Shown here one piece after another: positions 1-6,069 of a stretch of 14,941 bases of DNA (its first letter is position 1; each line of letters opens with the position of its first letter). Under the pieces are notes generated by a model. It saw only the letters and a program-made list of their open reading frames with translations. It did not search any database and had not been told where the DNA came from. Made by a program: the position numbers and the translations under genes. Origin of the DNA: Bacillota bacterium (lineage in GTDB: Bacteria; Bacillota; Clostridia; Christensenellales; Aristaeellaceae); assembly GCA_023459675.1 (NCBI GenBank), contig JAEWTC010000129.1:1-14941 (forward strand), in the 5' to 3' direction.

Positions 1-1842
1 TCCGGCCCCAGGCAGCATCCGGAAGCCCGGGAGCGCGAACGCGCGTATTACGATACCATGACCAGGTTCGGCTTGCCGGTCAATGAACGCAAGGTGGTCT
101 ACGGCGATTTGTCCGGCTTTGTGGAAGAGCCGGTGGGGCGGCTTCTGGACGAGTTCCCGGATCTCGAGGCGATCGCGTTCGCCAACGACGATATGGCGAA
201 ATCGGGCTACAAGGTTTGCGCAAGCCGCGGCCTGCGCGTCGGGATTGATATCGCGATCACCGGGTTCGACGATTTTACCACGGGGCAAACCATGATGCCG
301 CCGCTCACCACCATATCGCAGGACGCTTACCACACCGGCGAACAGGCCGTTATCCAGGCGCTGAAGCTCGCGTCCGGCGAGCCGGCGCATTCCGTGAAGC
401 TGAAAACGAATCTGGTGCTGCGCAACTCCTGCGGCTGCCATTGCAGCGGCTCGGCGTGCGAGCTGAAGGCGCAGGGGCAAAGCGCGGACGCCTACATGGA
501 TATGGTCATGCGCACCATGCGCGAGGAGCTTGGCCGCGCCGTTTCCAAACCGGGGCAAACGTACGGCGAGGCCGCGATGGGAAGGCTGATGGATTATATC
601 CGGACGCTGGCCTGCGCGGACGCGGGCGCGCCGCTCAACGAGCGCGCCATGGACGACTGGCTTACGGGCTTCGCGGCGGAGCTGAACACCGCCAGCGGCC
701 TGGTGGCCGGGCTTTTGCACGGATACCTGATGCGCATGACGGGGGATATGGCGCAGCCGCAGCTCACGCGGTTTTATCGGATCATCCTCTATATTCAGGG
801 GTTTCTCTTCCAATATGAAACGCGGGAAACCGCAAGGCGCATGGAAACCTTCCGTACGCAAGCCTGGTTTGTGCCGGAATTCATCCGCGATCTGGTCGTG
901 ATCGTGGATGAGGATGAACGCGTTTACCTAAACGTCGTCAACAAGCTGCGCGGAATCGGGCTGCAAAACCTGTATATCTGCCTCTTGCCCGAACCGCAGA
1001 TCCGCCGGGAGGCGAACCAGCCCACCGATGCGGACAGGCTGTATCTGGCGGCCTGCGTGACCGATAACGAAGCGTATGCCTATCCGGTCACCCGCATGCC
1101 GGTGATCGATCCGAGCCATCCCCTGCGGCGGATGAAGGGCATCAAGAGCACGGCCCATATGATCAGCTTCAGTATTTTCTCCGGCGACCTGCAGTTTGGC
1201 GTATGCCTGTGCGAAACCAACCGTGAAACCAACCCGTTGATGCACATCATCGGGCTGCAGCTGGGCATTCTTTTGAACTTTCTGGACCTCAAACGCAGGG
1301 AGCGGATGGTGGCCCGGGAGATTGAGCACGTGCAGAAACGCAACGAGGAACTCAACTACCTGTCCGTTTACGACGCGCTGTGCAACGTTTACAACCGCCG
1401 CGGCTTTATTGAACAGGCGCTGCGGCTGAACCGCCGGAACCTGGGCATGCGCGCGTTTCTGGTGTTTGCGGATCTGGATAACCTTAAAAAGATCAACGAT
1501 AACTACGGCCACGCGGCGGGGGACGAAGCCCTGCGGGCGGTGAGCGAGATTTTCAAGAACATCATCCGCAGCGGCGATCTGATCGCGCGCATCGGCGGGG
1601 ATGAGTTTGTCGGCATGTTCATCGCGGACCGCACCAACTTCCGGGAAGATTTCGAGGCGCGCATGAAGCTGGCGATCGGGGAGTACAACCGCCGCTCCGA
1701 CAAGCCGTATTACGTGGAAGTATCCGTGGGCATTACGGATTTTTCCTGCGCGCAGGAGCTGGAAATCGGCCCGATTATCGACAAAGCCGATCAGTTCCTC
1801 TACCAGGCAAAAAAGAATAAACGCCCGGGAATCCTGAAATAA
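1..1842 (+). CDS. Diguanylate cyclase with LacI/periplasmic-binding-type sensor domain (5' partial)
   Basis: The reading frame is open to base 1, so the gene begins outside the window and the ATG at 58 is internal. The first ~145 visible residues read like the C-terminal half of a LacI/PBP1 sugar-binding fold (an FANDDMA segment, then ITGFDD). A helical region of unknown role follows (~150-420), then a charged probable coiled coil (~425-455). The GGDEF domain (~445-613) has NRRGF at 465-469, an intact GGDEF signature at 532-536 and an RxxD inhibitory site (RSGD, 523-526) exactly five residues before it. By family knowledge such a protein makes c-di-GMP from two GTP and is product-inhibited at RxxD. 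No membrane segment is visible, so it is probably cytosolic. Whether a DNA-binding head lies upstream cannot be seen. A terminator follows directly. Confidence 0.93.
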   Translation, partial: SGPRQHPEARERERAYYDTMTRFGLPVNERKVVYGDLSGFVEEPVGRLLDEFPDLEAIAFANDDMAKSGYKVCASRGLRVGIDIAITGFDDFTTGQTMMPPLTTISQDAYHTGEQAVIQALKLASGEPAHSVKLKTNLVLRNSCGCHCSGSACELKAQGQSADAYMDMVMRTMREELGRAVSKPGQTYGEAAMGRLMDYIRTLACADAGAPLNERAMDDWLTGFAAELNTASGLVAGLLHGYLMRMTGDMAQPQLTRFYRIILYIQGFLFQYETRETARRMETFRTQAWFVPEFIRDLVVIVDEDERVYLNVVNKLRGIGLQNLYICLLPEPQIRREANQPTDADRLYLAACVTDNEAYAYPVTRMPVIDPSHPLRRMKGIKSTAHMISFSIFSGDLQFGVCLCETNRETNPLMHIIGLQLGILLNFLDLKRRERMVAREIEHVQKRNEELNYLSVYDALCNVYNRRGFIEQALRLNRRNLGMRAFLVFADLDNLKKINDNYGHAAGDEALRAVSEIFKNIIRSGDLIARIGGDEFVGMFIADRTNFREDFEARMKLAIGEYNRRSDKPYYVEVSVGITDFSCAQELEIGPIIDKADQFLYQAKKNKRPGILK

Positions 1843-1858
1843 AAACGTCGTAGCTTTC

Positions 1859-1891
1859 CGCCGTATCCGGTATAGGGATACGGCGTTTTTT
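1859..1891 (+). terminator. Intrinsic terminator of the GGDEF gene
   Basis: A perfect 10-bp stem (CGCCGTATCC at 1859-1868 with GGATACGGCG at 1876-1885) and a 7-nt loop are followed by six T (1886-1891). It starts 16 nt after the GGDEF stop codon, so that gene ends its transcription unit here. Confidence 0.93.
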
Positions 1892-1960
1892 GATGCGCAA
1901 AAAAGGCCTGCGGCCCGGTCAACCCGGTACGCTCGTCCCTCTGTTTCCGCCCTTTTTTCC

Positions 1961-1989
1961 TTCCCTTATCCCCGGATGTATGGTATACC
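1961..1989 (+). promoter_or_regulatory. Putative extended -10 promoter for the DUF5058 unit
   Basis: TGG followed by TATACC (1981-1989) forms an extended -10 element. Seventeen bases upstream is TTCCCT (1961-1966), a weak -35 match. It lies between the terminator at 1859-1891 and the strong ribosome binding site at 2011-2017, where a promoter is needed. The 12-mer TGTATGGTATAC (1977-1988) recurs upstream of the DUF5685 gene. Confidence 0.45.
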
Positions 1990-2023
1990 TATATCAGGCA
2001 TGTAAAACCAAAGGAGGCATCGT

Positions 2024-2755
2024 ATGTTCAGCCCAAACAGCCCGTTTTTGTATACGATCACGGCGGTTGTGGTCGCGTTTATCGCCGGGCAGTCCGTATT
2101 CTTTCTGATACGGGCGTGGAGGCGCGCCAAGGTGATCGGCATCTCCGCGGCCACGCTGCGCAAAACCGTCATTTCCAGCGCGGTGTACACCGTTGCGCCC
2201 GCGGTTGCCATATTGCTGGGCGTCATCGCCCTTTCCAAATCCCTCGGCCTTCCGCTGCCCTGGCTGCGCTTGTCCGTCATCGGCGCGATCACCTACGAAA
2301 CGGCCGCCGCCGCGTCCGCCACCAACGCGCTCGGGCTTACGCTGGGCAGCCTGATTGTCGATCCGACGGCGTTTGTTACCGTGGCCTGGGTGATGACCAT
2401 CGGGATTATGCTCAGCCTCGTACTGGTCGTTTTCTTCACCCGGCGGATTGAGAAGGGCATCATCAAAATCCGCGCCCGGGACGAGAAATGGAGCGGCATC
2501 CTCACCGACAGCTTGTTTCTTGGGATGATCTCCGCGTTTCTGGGGCTGGTGTTTGCGGGCGTCGGCAAGGGTCTTATGGGGTGGATTCCCGTGTTCGTCA
2601 TGCTTGCGGCCATGGTGCTGATGGCGGTTTGCGGCCTGCTGATGAAGCTGCTGCATTGGAAATGGCTGTCGGACTACGCGCTGCCCATTTCCATGCTCGG
2701 CAGCATGGCGCTGTCCATTCCGATCACCCATCTTGTCCGTGCGCTTGCACAGTGA
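2024..2755 (+). CDS. DUF5058 family multi-pass membrane protein
   Basis: 243 aa, ATG start with AAGGAGG at 2011-2017 (6-nt spacing). About six to seven hydrophobic segments are visible (roughly 9-29, 53-72, 80-106, 121-143, 165-187, 190-210, 220-240), so it is an integral inner-membrane protein. A small-residue-rich stretch after the third segment (AITYETAAAASATNA) could line a substrate path. I recognise it as DUF5058, whose function is not established to my knowledge. It is followed, 13 nt after its stop, by a second polytopic membrane protein, with the next ribosome binding site overlapping its own stop codon; the two probably form a two-subunit transporter or channel. The M20 hydrolase at the end of the unit suggests that acyl-amino acids or peptides are handled. 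The substrate assignment is inference. Confidence 0.85.
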   Translation: MFSPNSPFLYTITAVVVAFIAGQSVFFLIRAWRRAKVIGISAATLRKTVISSAVYTVAPAVAILLGVIALSKSLGLPLPWLRLSVIGAITYETAAAASATNALGLTLGSLIVDPTAFVTVAWVMTIGIMLSLVLVVFFTRRIEKGIIKIRARDEKWSGILTDSLFLGMISAFLGLVFAGVGKGLMGWIPVFVMLAAMVLMAVCGLLMKLLHWKWLSDYALPISMLGSMALSIPITHLVRALAQ

Positions 2756-2768
2756 AGGAGGCAACACG

Positions 2769-3419
2769 ATGGATTATCGCGAAAACACACACCGCATCGG
2801 CCGCTTCTGGGTCATCACGGTCATCGTGCTGCTGACCCTGGTTCCGGTGGCCATCGGGCTGTATTATCATGTGCTGCCGGATATGGGCGGCCTCTGGCGC
2901 GGGCTTTTGGGCGTCGTCCCGATTTTCTGGACGGTCGGAGCCATTGAGGTATTCACCTACACGCCGATGCTGGGGGCGGGCGGAACCTACCTTGCGTTCA
3001 TCACCGGCAACCTGACCAACCTGAAGGTACCCTGCGTGCTCAACGCCCTGCAGGCGGCCGATGTGAAACAGGGTACCGAGGAGGCGGAGATCATTTCCAC
3101 CATCGCGGTGGCCGTGTCCTCGTTCGTCACGATGGCGGTGATCGCGCTGGGCGTGCTGCTGCTTTCCCGCGTGCAGCCGCTGCTCGAATCCGAAACCCTG
3201 CAGCCCGCGTTTGATAACATTCTCCCCGCGCTGTTCGGCGGGCTTGGCGTGGTGTTTATCTCCAAGAACTGGAAGATCGCCGCCGCTCCGCTCGTGTTCA
3301 TGGTAACGCTTTTCGTGCTGATGCCCTCGCTCGCAAGCTCCGTGGGGATGCTGGTGCCGGCGGGCGCGCTGATTGCGATCGGCGTTTCGCGCGTGCTGTA
3401 CCGCAGAAACTTACTGTAA
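2769..3419 (+). CDS. Multi-pass membrane protein, partner of the DUF5058 protein
   Basis: 216 aa. The ATG at 2769 is chosen because AAGGAGG (2755-2761) sits 7 nt before it; the in-frame TTG at 2733 lies inside the upstream gene and has no such site. Hydrophobic segments appear near 12-33, 42-62, 110-140, 150-165 and 170-210. The stretch around residues 57-90, rich in Gly, Thr, Asn and Pro (GAGGTYLAFITGN, then NLKVPCVLNAL), looks like a conserved, possibly substrate-binding, loop between membrane segments. I cannot name the family. The two membrane proteins are of similar length and composition and are translated from closely coupled sites, so a heteromeric transporter is the simplest reading. 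It could also be a regulator of its neighbour. Confidence 0.85.
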   Translation: MDYRENTHRIGRFWVITVIVLLTLVPVAIGLYYHVLPDMGGLWRGLLGVVPIFWTVGAIEVFTYTPMLGAGGTYLAFITGNLTNLKVPCVLNALQAADVKQGTEEAEIISTIAVAVSSFVTMAVIALGVLLLSRVQPLLESETLQPAFDNILPALFGGLGVVFISKNWKIAAAPLVFMVTLFVLMPSLASSVGMLVPAGALIAIGVSRVLYRRNLL

Positions 3420-3429
3420 GGAGAAAACG

Positions 3430-4851
3430 ATGCTTTACATTTTGCTGCTCTTGGCGGCGTTCGTGCTGATTCTTGTCGCGCGTGCGCTGTTGTTCGTACC
3501 CCGGAAACAGGAAGCCGTGCCCGCCGCGGATGCGGCGGTGAACGAATCGCGCGCCGTGGACAATTTTCAGGCGATGATCCGCTGCCGCACGATCTCCTAC
3601 GACGACCGATCCCTGCAGGACGAGCGGGAGTTTGAAAAATTCCGCGCGCTGTTGGACGAGCGCTATCCGTTGATTGCCAAAACCTGCGAGAAGCACCGGA
3701 TCGGCCCCGCGGGCGTGGTGTATCACTGGAAGGGAGAAGGTTCCGCCGATCCCTGGGTGCTGATGTCGCATTACGACGTGGTTCCCGTGGAGGAAAGCAT
3801 GTGGTCGGTGGAGCCCTTCGGCGCGCAGCTGCGCGACGGCGCCATATGGGGGCGCGGCACGGTGGATACCAAATCCACGCTGCTGGGCGTGATGGAAGCC
3901 GCCGAAACGCTGCTTAAGCAGGGCTTCCGGCCGCGCGGCGATATTTACATGGCCTTCGGCGGAGACGAGGAACTCAGCGGCGCGTCCGCGCAGGAAATCG
4001 TCAAATGGTTTGAAAAGCAAAATCTGCATCCCATCGTGATCGACGAGGGCGGCGCGATCGTAGAAGGCATCTTCCCGGGCGTTTCGGCGCCGGCCGCGGT
4101 CGTCGGCACGGGGGAGAAGGGGATTACCAACATTTCCTTTACCATCGAAGGGAAAGGAGGGCATGCGTCCACGCCGCCGCCGCATACGCCCGCGGGCGTG
4201 ATGGCGATGGCAATCGCCGCCGTTGAGAGCAAACCCTTCCAGCCCGTCATGGTGCCGCCGGTTGCCGAGATGTTCGATACCCTGGGCCGCCACGCCTCGT
4301 TTGGCATGAAGCTGATCTTTGTCAACCTCTGGTGTTTCAAACCGCTTTTATACGCCCTGGCTGCGGTGAAGGGCGGAGAGCTGAACGCGATGATCCGTAC
4401 GACGTGCGCCTTCACCAAAATGGAAGGCAGCGCGGCCTGGAACGTGATCCCGCCCAAGGTTACGGCAGGCGCCAACCTGCGGCTGCTGAACCAGACGCCC
4501 GCGCAGGCGGTGCGCGAGCTGGAGAAAAAGATCAAAAACCCGCAAGTCAAAGTCGAAATCGCGCTGGGCACAACCCCGTCGCCGTACTCGCGCACCCAGG
4601 GGCAGGGGTGGGAAGCGCTTGGGCAATCCATCCGGCAAACGTGGCCCGGCGTGATCGTATCCCCCTATTTGATGATGGCCGCGTCGGACTCCCGCCACTA
4701 CGCGAATATTTCCGACCGGGTCTATCGCTTCTCGCCGATGGAGATGCCCGCGGAAATCCGCCGTACGATACACGGTCACGACGAACGAATCCCGGTGAAA
4801 ACGCTGGTGAAAACCGTCGAATTTTACGTCCGTCTTATTCAAAAAATCTAG
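3430..4851 (+). CDS. M20 family metallo-hydrolase, PM20D1/carboxypeptidase S type, membrane-anchored
   Basis: 473 aa. The start is ATG 3430, with AAGGAG at 3418-3423. Residues 1-23 form one membrane helix, probably a signal anchor. The co-catalytic zinc site of M20 enzymes is complete: H114 and catalytic D116 (SHYDVVP), bridging D146 (WGRGTVDTKS), catalytic E180 and metal ligand E181 (GGDEELSG), D205 (IDEGG), and H448 (IHGHDERIP). The dimerisation-type insert carries H245 (GKGGHAS) at the usual place. Order and spacing resemble PM20D1 and yeast carboxypeptidase S, which hydrolyse N-acyl amino acids or dipeptides by family knowledge. Its stop and the preceding genes suggest one transcript with the two membrane proteins. 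Whether the catalytic domain faces outward was not determined; a start at 3373 was rejected because it overlaps the upstream gene. Confidence 0.93.
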   Translation: MLYILLLLAAFVLILVARALLFVPRKQEAVPAADAAVNESRAVDNFQAMIRCRTISYDDRSLQDEREFEKFRALLDERYPLIAKTCEKHRIGPAGVVYHWKGEGSADPWVLMSHYDVVPVEESMWSVEPFGAQLRDGAIWGRGTVDTKSTLLGVMEAAETLLKQGFRPRGDIYMAFGGDEELSGASAQEIVKWFEKQNLHPIVIDEGGAIVEGIFPGVSAPAAVVGTGEKGITNISFTIEGKGGHASTPPPHTPAGVMAMAIAAVESKPFQPVMVPPVAEMFDTLGRHASFGMKLIFVNLWCFKPLLYALAAVKGGELNAMIRTTCAFTKMEGSAAWNVIPPKVTAGANLRLLNQTPAQAVRELEKKIKNPQVKVEIALGTTPSPYSRTQGQGWEALGQSIRQTWPGVIVSPYLMMAASDSRHYANISDRVYRFSPMEMPAEIRRTIHGHDERIPVKTLVKTVEFYVRLIQKI

Positions 4852-4912
4852 CAGACAGGCGTAAAACCGGTAATTCGCAAACCCAAACGGGGCTTAATAA
4901 TTCAGATATATA

Positions 4913-4930
4913 TGTTACAATAATGTAACA
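4913..4930. repeat. Perfect inverted repeat, possible operator
   Basis: TGTTACA (4913-4919), a 4-nt spacer ATAA, then TGTAACA (4924-4930). This 18-bp dyad has the size and symmetry of a site for a dimeric repressor. It lies 92 bp upstream of the -35 element of the 5102 gene. The cognate regulator is unknown. Confidence 0.5.
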
Positions 4931-4951
4931 CTTTCTTAAAGAAAATACGAC

Positions 4952-4967
4952 GGATCGGCGCCGATCC
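4952..4967. repeat. 16-bp perfect palindrome, possible regulator site
   Basis: GGATCGGCGCCGATCC is fully self-complementary with no spacer. No T-run follows, so it is not an intrinsic terminator. It is a GC-rich block in an AT-rich region, 55 bp upstream of the -35 box, which fits an activator or repressor site better than a transcript hairpin. Confidence 0.45.
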
Positions 4968-5022
4968 AAGGCGGGTAAAGGAATGAGGCCCTTCACAATT
5001 AATATTTTTTTTAACAAAAGTG

Positions 5023-5051
5023 TTGCAATTTCGAAAAGTATGCTCTATAAT
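5023..5051 (+). promoter_or_regulatory. Sigma-A promoter of the 5102-7970 operon
   Basis: TTGCAA (5023-5028), a 17-bp spacer and a perfect TATAAT (5046-5051). The stretch just upstream (4996-5020) is A/T-rich and may act as an UP element. Transcription should start near 5058, giving a leader of about 44 nt. The ribosome binding site AAGGAG (5088-5093) lies 8 nt before the ATG at 5102. Confidence 0.88.
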
Positions 5052-5101
5052 GAAGTCCAGTGAGTTGTTAACAGAGTTGAGAACCACAAGGAGATTAGCT
5101 T

Positions 5102-5794
5102 ATGGAAGAGTCTCACGCCAAGATCGACAATCTGAAAGACCGTTACCGAGAGCTGTTGTCCAACCTTACGGGCGTATTCGCGGCCAACGTGGATATCGCG
5201 GAGGACGGCAGTATCCGGGAAATTCATATTTTGGGCAGCCAGAGCCGCAACCCAAAGCAGATCGCACGCGACGTGCAATCCGCCTTGGCAAGCGCGTTTG
5301 ACGTGCGGATCGATCACCGGATCATCAGCATTGCCCAAATCCCTTCCGATCCGATCTTCAAGCAGGATCACGAGGAGTATACCCCCGCCAAGGAGGTTGC
5401 TTCGCGGTTTCTGGTCAGCGGCGTATGGCAGTCGGTGCAGAACCGGCTTTACTCCATCAAGGTAGCCCTGCGGTTTGACGATCAGGAGTATGAGGGAACG
5501 GCCTCCTGCGGCAACACTTCGGCACAGCGGATGCGCGCCGCTTCCATGGCGACGCTTGAAGCTGTGCATAGTTATTTTGGAACTCGCAACATCTTTATTC
5601 TTCTCTCCGTGGAGCAGATGCAGATTGCCGGCACCCGCGTAGCGCTGACCGCTATCGAGTGCTCCGGACCGGATTCATCCTCCATGCTGGTGGGAAGTGC
5701 CGTATACAATTACGATGAAACGCACACGGTGATCCGTGCGACCCTGTCCGCCATAAACAGGAAGTTGACCTTTATGGCCCCCGAATCCGGTTGA
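5102..5794 (+). CDS. Soluble protein of unknown function, upstream of HD-GYP
   Basis: 230 aa. It has no membrane segment or signal peptide, so it is cytosolic. It opens with a short charged helix (1-20). A compact region (about 28-80) carries DGSIREIHIL, RNPKQIARDV (49-58) and IDHRIISIAQ (70-79). A second region (about 105-225) ends in an IRATLSAINR segment (211-220). The two halves look like successive alpha/beta domains. The RNPKQ and DHR segments look like conserved signatures, but I cannot attach a function or a named family with confidence. The gene follows the strongest promoter in the window, and only the structured segment 5793-6036 separates it from the HD-GYP gene, so it may sense or modulate the same signal. 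Its UGA stop lies at the foot of that RNA's closing stem. Confidence 0.9.
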   Translation: MEESHAKIDNLKDRYRELLSNLTGVFAANVDIAEDGSIREIHILGSQSRNPKQIARDVQSALASAFDVRIDHRIISIAQIPSDPIFKQDHEEYTPAKEVASRFLVSGVWQSVQNRLYSIKVALRFDDQEYEGTASCGNTSAQRMRAASMATLEAVHSYFGTRNIFILLSVEQMQIAGTRVALTAIECSGPDSSSMLVGSAVYNYDETHTVIRATLSAINRKLTFMAPESG

Positions 5795-5872
5795 AAACAG
5801 GTCTGTTCATGCCTGATAGCATAGCGAAGCGGAAATAGCCTGGCCTAATAGTGAATGGCCGGAGCCTTGTAA

Positions 5873-5879
5873 AAGGAGG
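5873..5879 (+). promoter_or_regulatory. Sequestered ribosome binding site of the small ORF
   Basis: AAGGAGG lies 8 nt before GTG 5888, ideal for initiation. In the predicted fold AAGG (5873-5876) pairs with CCTT (5865-5868) and the final GG (5878-5879) pairs with CC (5839-5840). Translation of the small ORF would need this structure to open. Confidence 0.6.
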
Positions 5880-5887
5880 CTATATCC

Positions 5888-5965
5888 GTGAAAAAGATCG
5901 TCATGGCCGTTAGCGCTTTGGTAGCCCTGGTCCTCTCTTGTGGCGCTTACATCACTTGGATCTGA
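5888..5965 (+). CDS. Small hydrophobic peptide, 25 aa
   Basis: The GTG start follows a full AAGGAGG at 8-nt spacing and the frame closes with TGA at 5963. The 25-residue product starts KKIVMAVSALVALVL after the initiator, has one cysteine (SCGAY) and ends TWI. A two-lysine N-terminus followed by a hydrophobic run is the pattern of a signal peptide or single membrane helix, so it should sit in or cross the membrane. The ORF lies entirely inside the structured segment 5793-6036, between the 230-aa gene and the HD-GYP gene. It could be a small membrane partner of the HD-GYP protein, a regulatory leader peptide, a secreted signal, or a coincidental frame in an RNA. I do not recognise a family. 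Confidence 0.55.
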   Translation: MKKIVMAVSALVALVLSCGAYITWI

Positions 5966-5974
5966 TAATCCAAG
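5955..5974 (+). other. Hairpin over the small ORF stop codon
   Basis: CTTGGAT and ATCCAAG form a perfect 7-bp stem with a 6-nt loop. The TGA of the small ORF lies in the loop. No T-run follows, so it is not a terminator. A ribosome ending the small ORF would melt it. Confidence 0.55.
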
Positions 5975-5979
5975 ACCCT

Positions 5980-6009
5980 GTTTCCTAGAGCACGGCCTCA
6001 TAGGTAAAC
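5980..6009 (+). other. Long bulged hairpin inside the leader
   Basis: GTTTCCTAGAG (5980-5990) pairs with CTC (5997-5999), TAGG (6001-6004) and AAAC (6006-6009), giving 11 bp with single-base bulges at 6000 and 6005 and a 6-nt loop. It stands between the small ORF and the 3' strand of the closing stem. Confidence 0.5.
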
Positions 6010-6057
6010 AAAACCGGGTATGACAGATCTGTTTTCATTCTCTCTCGACTTAGACAA

Positions 6058-6065
6058 GAGGTGAT
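6058..6065 (+). promoter_or_regulatory. Ribosome binding site that fixes the HD-GYP start
   Basis: GAGGTGAT is an eight-base match to the anti-Shine-Dalgarno region. It covers the in-frame GTG at 6061, so that codon cannot be the start and ATG 6070 is chosen. A weak CTCT/AGAG pairing (6042-6045 with 6057-6060) could partly mask it. Confidence 0.7.
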
Positions 6066-6069
6066 TGCG

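Larger units (their letters stand above)
4852..5101 (+). other. AT-rich intergenic control region
   Basis: This 250-nt gap is much richer in A and T than its surroundings, most clearly from 4893 to 5075. It holds two perfect palindromes (4913-4930 and 4952-4967), an A/T tract with eight T in a row near 5005-5012, a strong promoter (5023-5051), an 8-bp palindrome TGTTAACA (5066-5073) just after the expected transcription start, and the ribosome binding site of the next gene. No convincing terminator for the M20 gene was found, only a 3-bp CCC/GGG hairpin. Confidence 0.7.
5793..6036 (+). ncRNA. Candidate structured RNA leader before the HD-GYP gene
   Basis: Bases 5793-5815 pair with 6015-6036: 22 base pairs, one bulged U (5807), and three non-Watson-Crick pairs that are all G-U (5801-6028, 5811-6019, 5814-6016). 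Inside lie four further elements. First, GGAAATAGCC (5831-5840) pairs with GGCTATATCC (5878-5887), with one mismatch, closing a three-way junction that holds a GGCC/GGCC hairpin (5842-5860). The junction also holds CCTT-GTAA-AAGG (5865-5876), with a GNRA-type loop. Third, CTTGGAT/ATCCAAG (5955-5974). Fourth, an 11-bp hairpin with two bulges (5980-6009). I see none of the conserved elements of c-di-GMP-I or -II riboswitches, cobalamin riboswitches, tmRNA or 6S RNA. The fold was drawn by hand, not computed. A small transposable element with 22-bp terminal repeats is the main alternative, but the bias to G-U favours selection on RNA. Confidence 0.55.

Noticed and set aside
1899..1915. Minus-strand terminator (GGCC-TGC-GGCC next to an A-run)
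   Set aside because: The stem is only 4 bp, and no minus-strand gene would end here.
3298..4293. Antisense ORF (331 codons) opposite the M20 gene
   Set aside because: Shadow frame; the sense strand carries the complete M20 metal site.
4835..5017. Minus-strand small ORF in the control region
   Set aside because: It needs a TTG start without a ribosome binding site and overlaps the palindromes and the end of the M20 gene.
5793..6036. Known c-di-GMP riboswitch, tmRNA or 6S RNA
   Set aside because: The conserved c-di-GMP-I and -II sequence blocks are not visible; the hydrophobic frame is not an ssrA tag and there is no tRNA-like end; the multi-branched fold with an ORF does not fit 6S RNA.
5793..6036. 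Miniature inverted-repeat transposable element
   Set aside because: Kept as an alternative but not preferred: no target-site duplication is seen at the ends, and the arm differences are all G-U compatible.
6061..6069. GTG 6061 as HD-GYP start
   Set aside because: The codon lies inside the best ribosome binding site, which is correctly spaced for ATG 6070.
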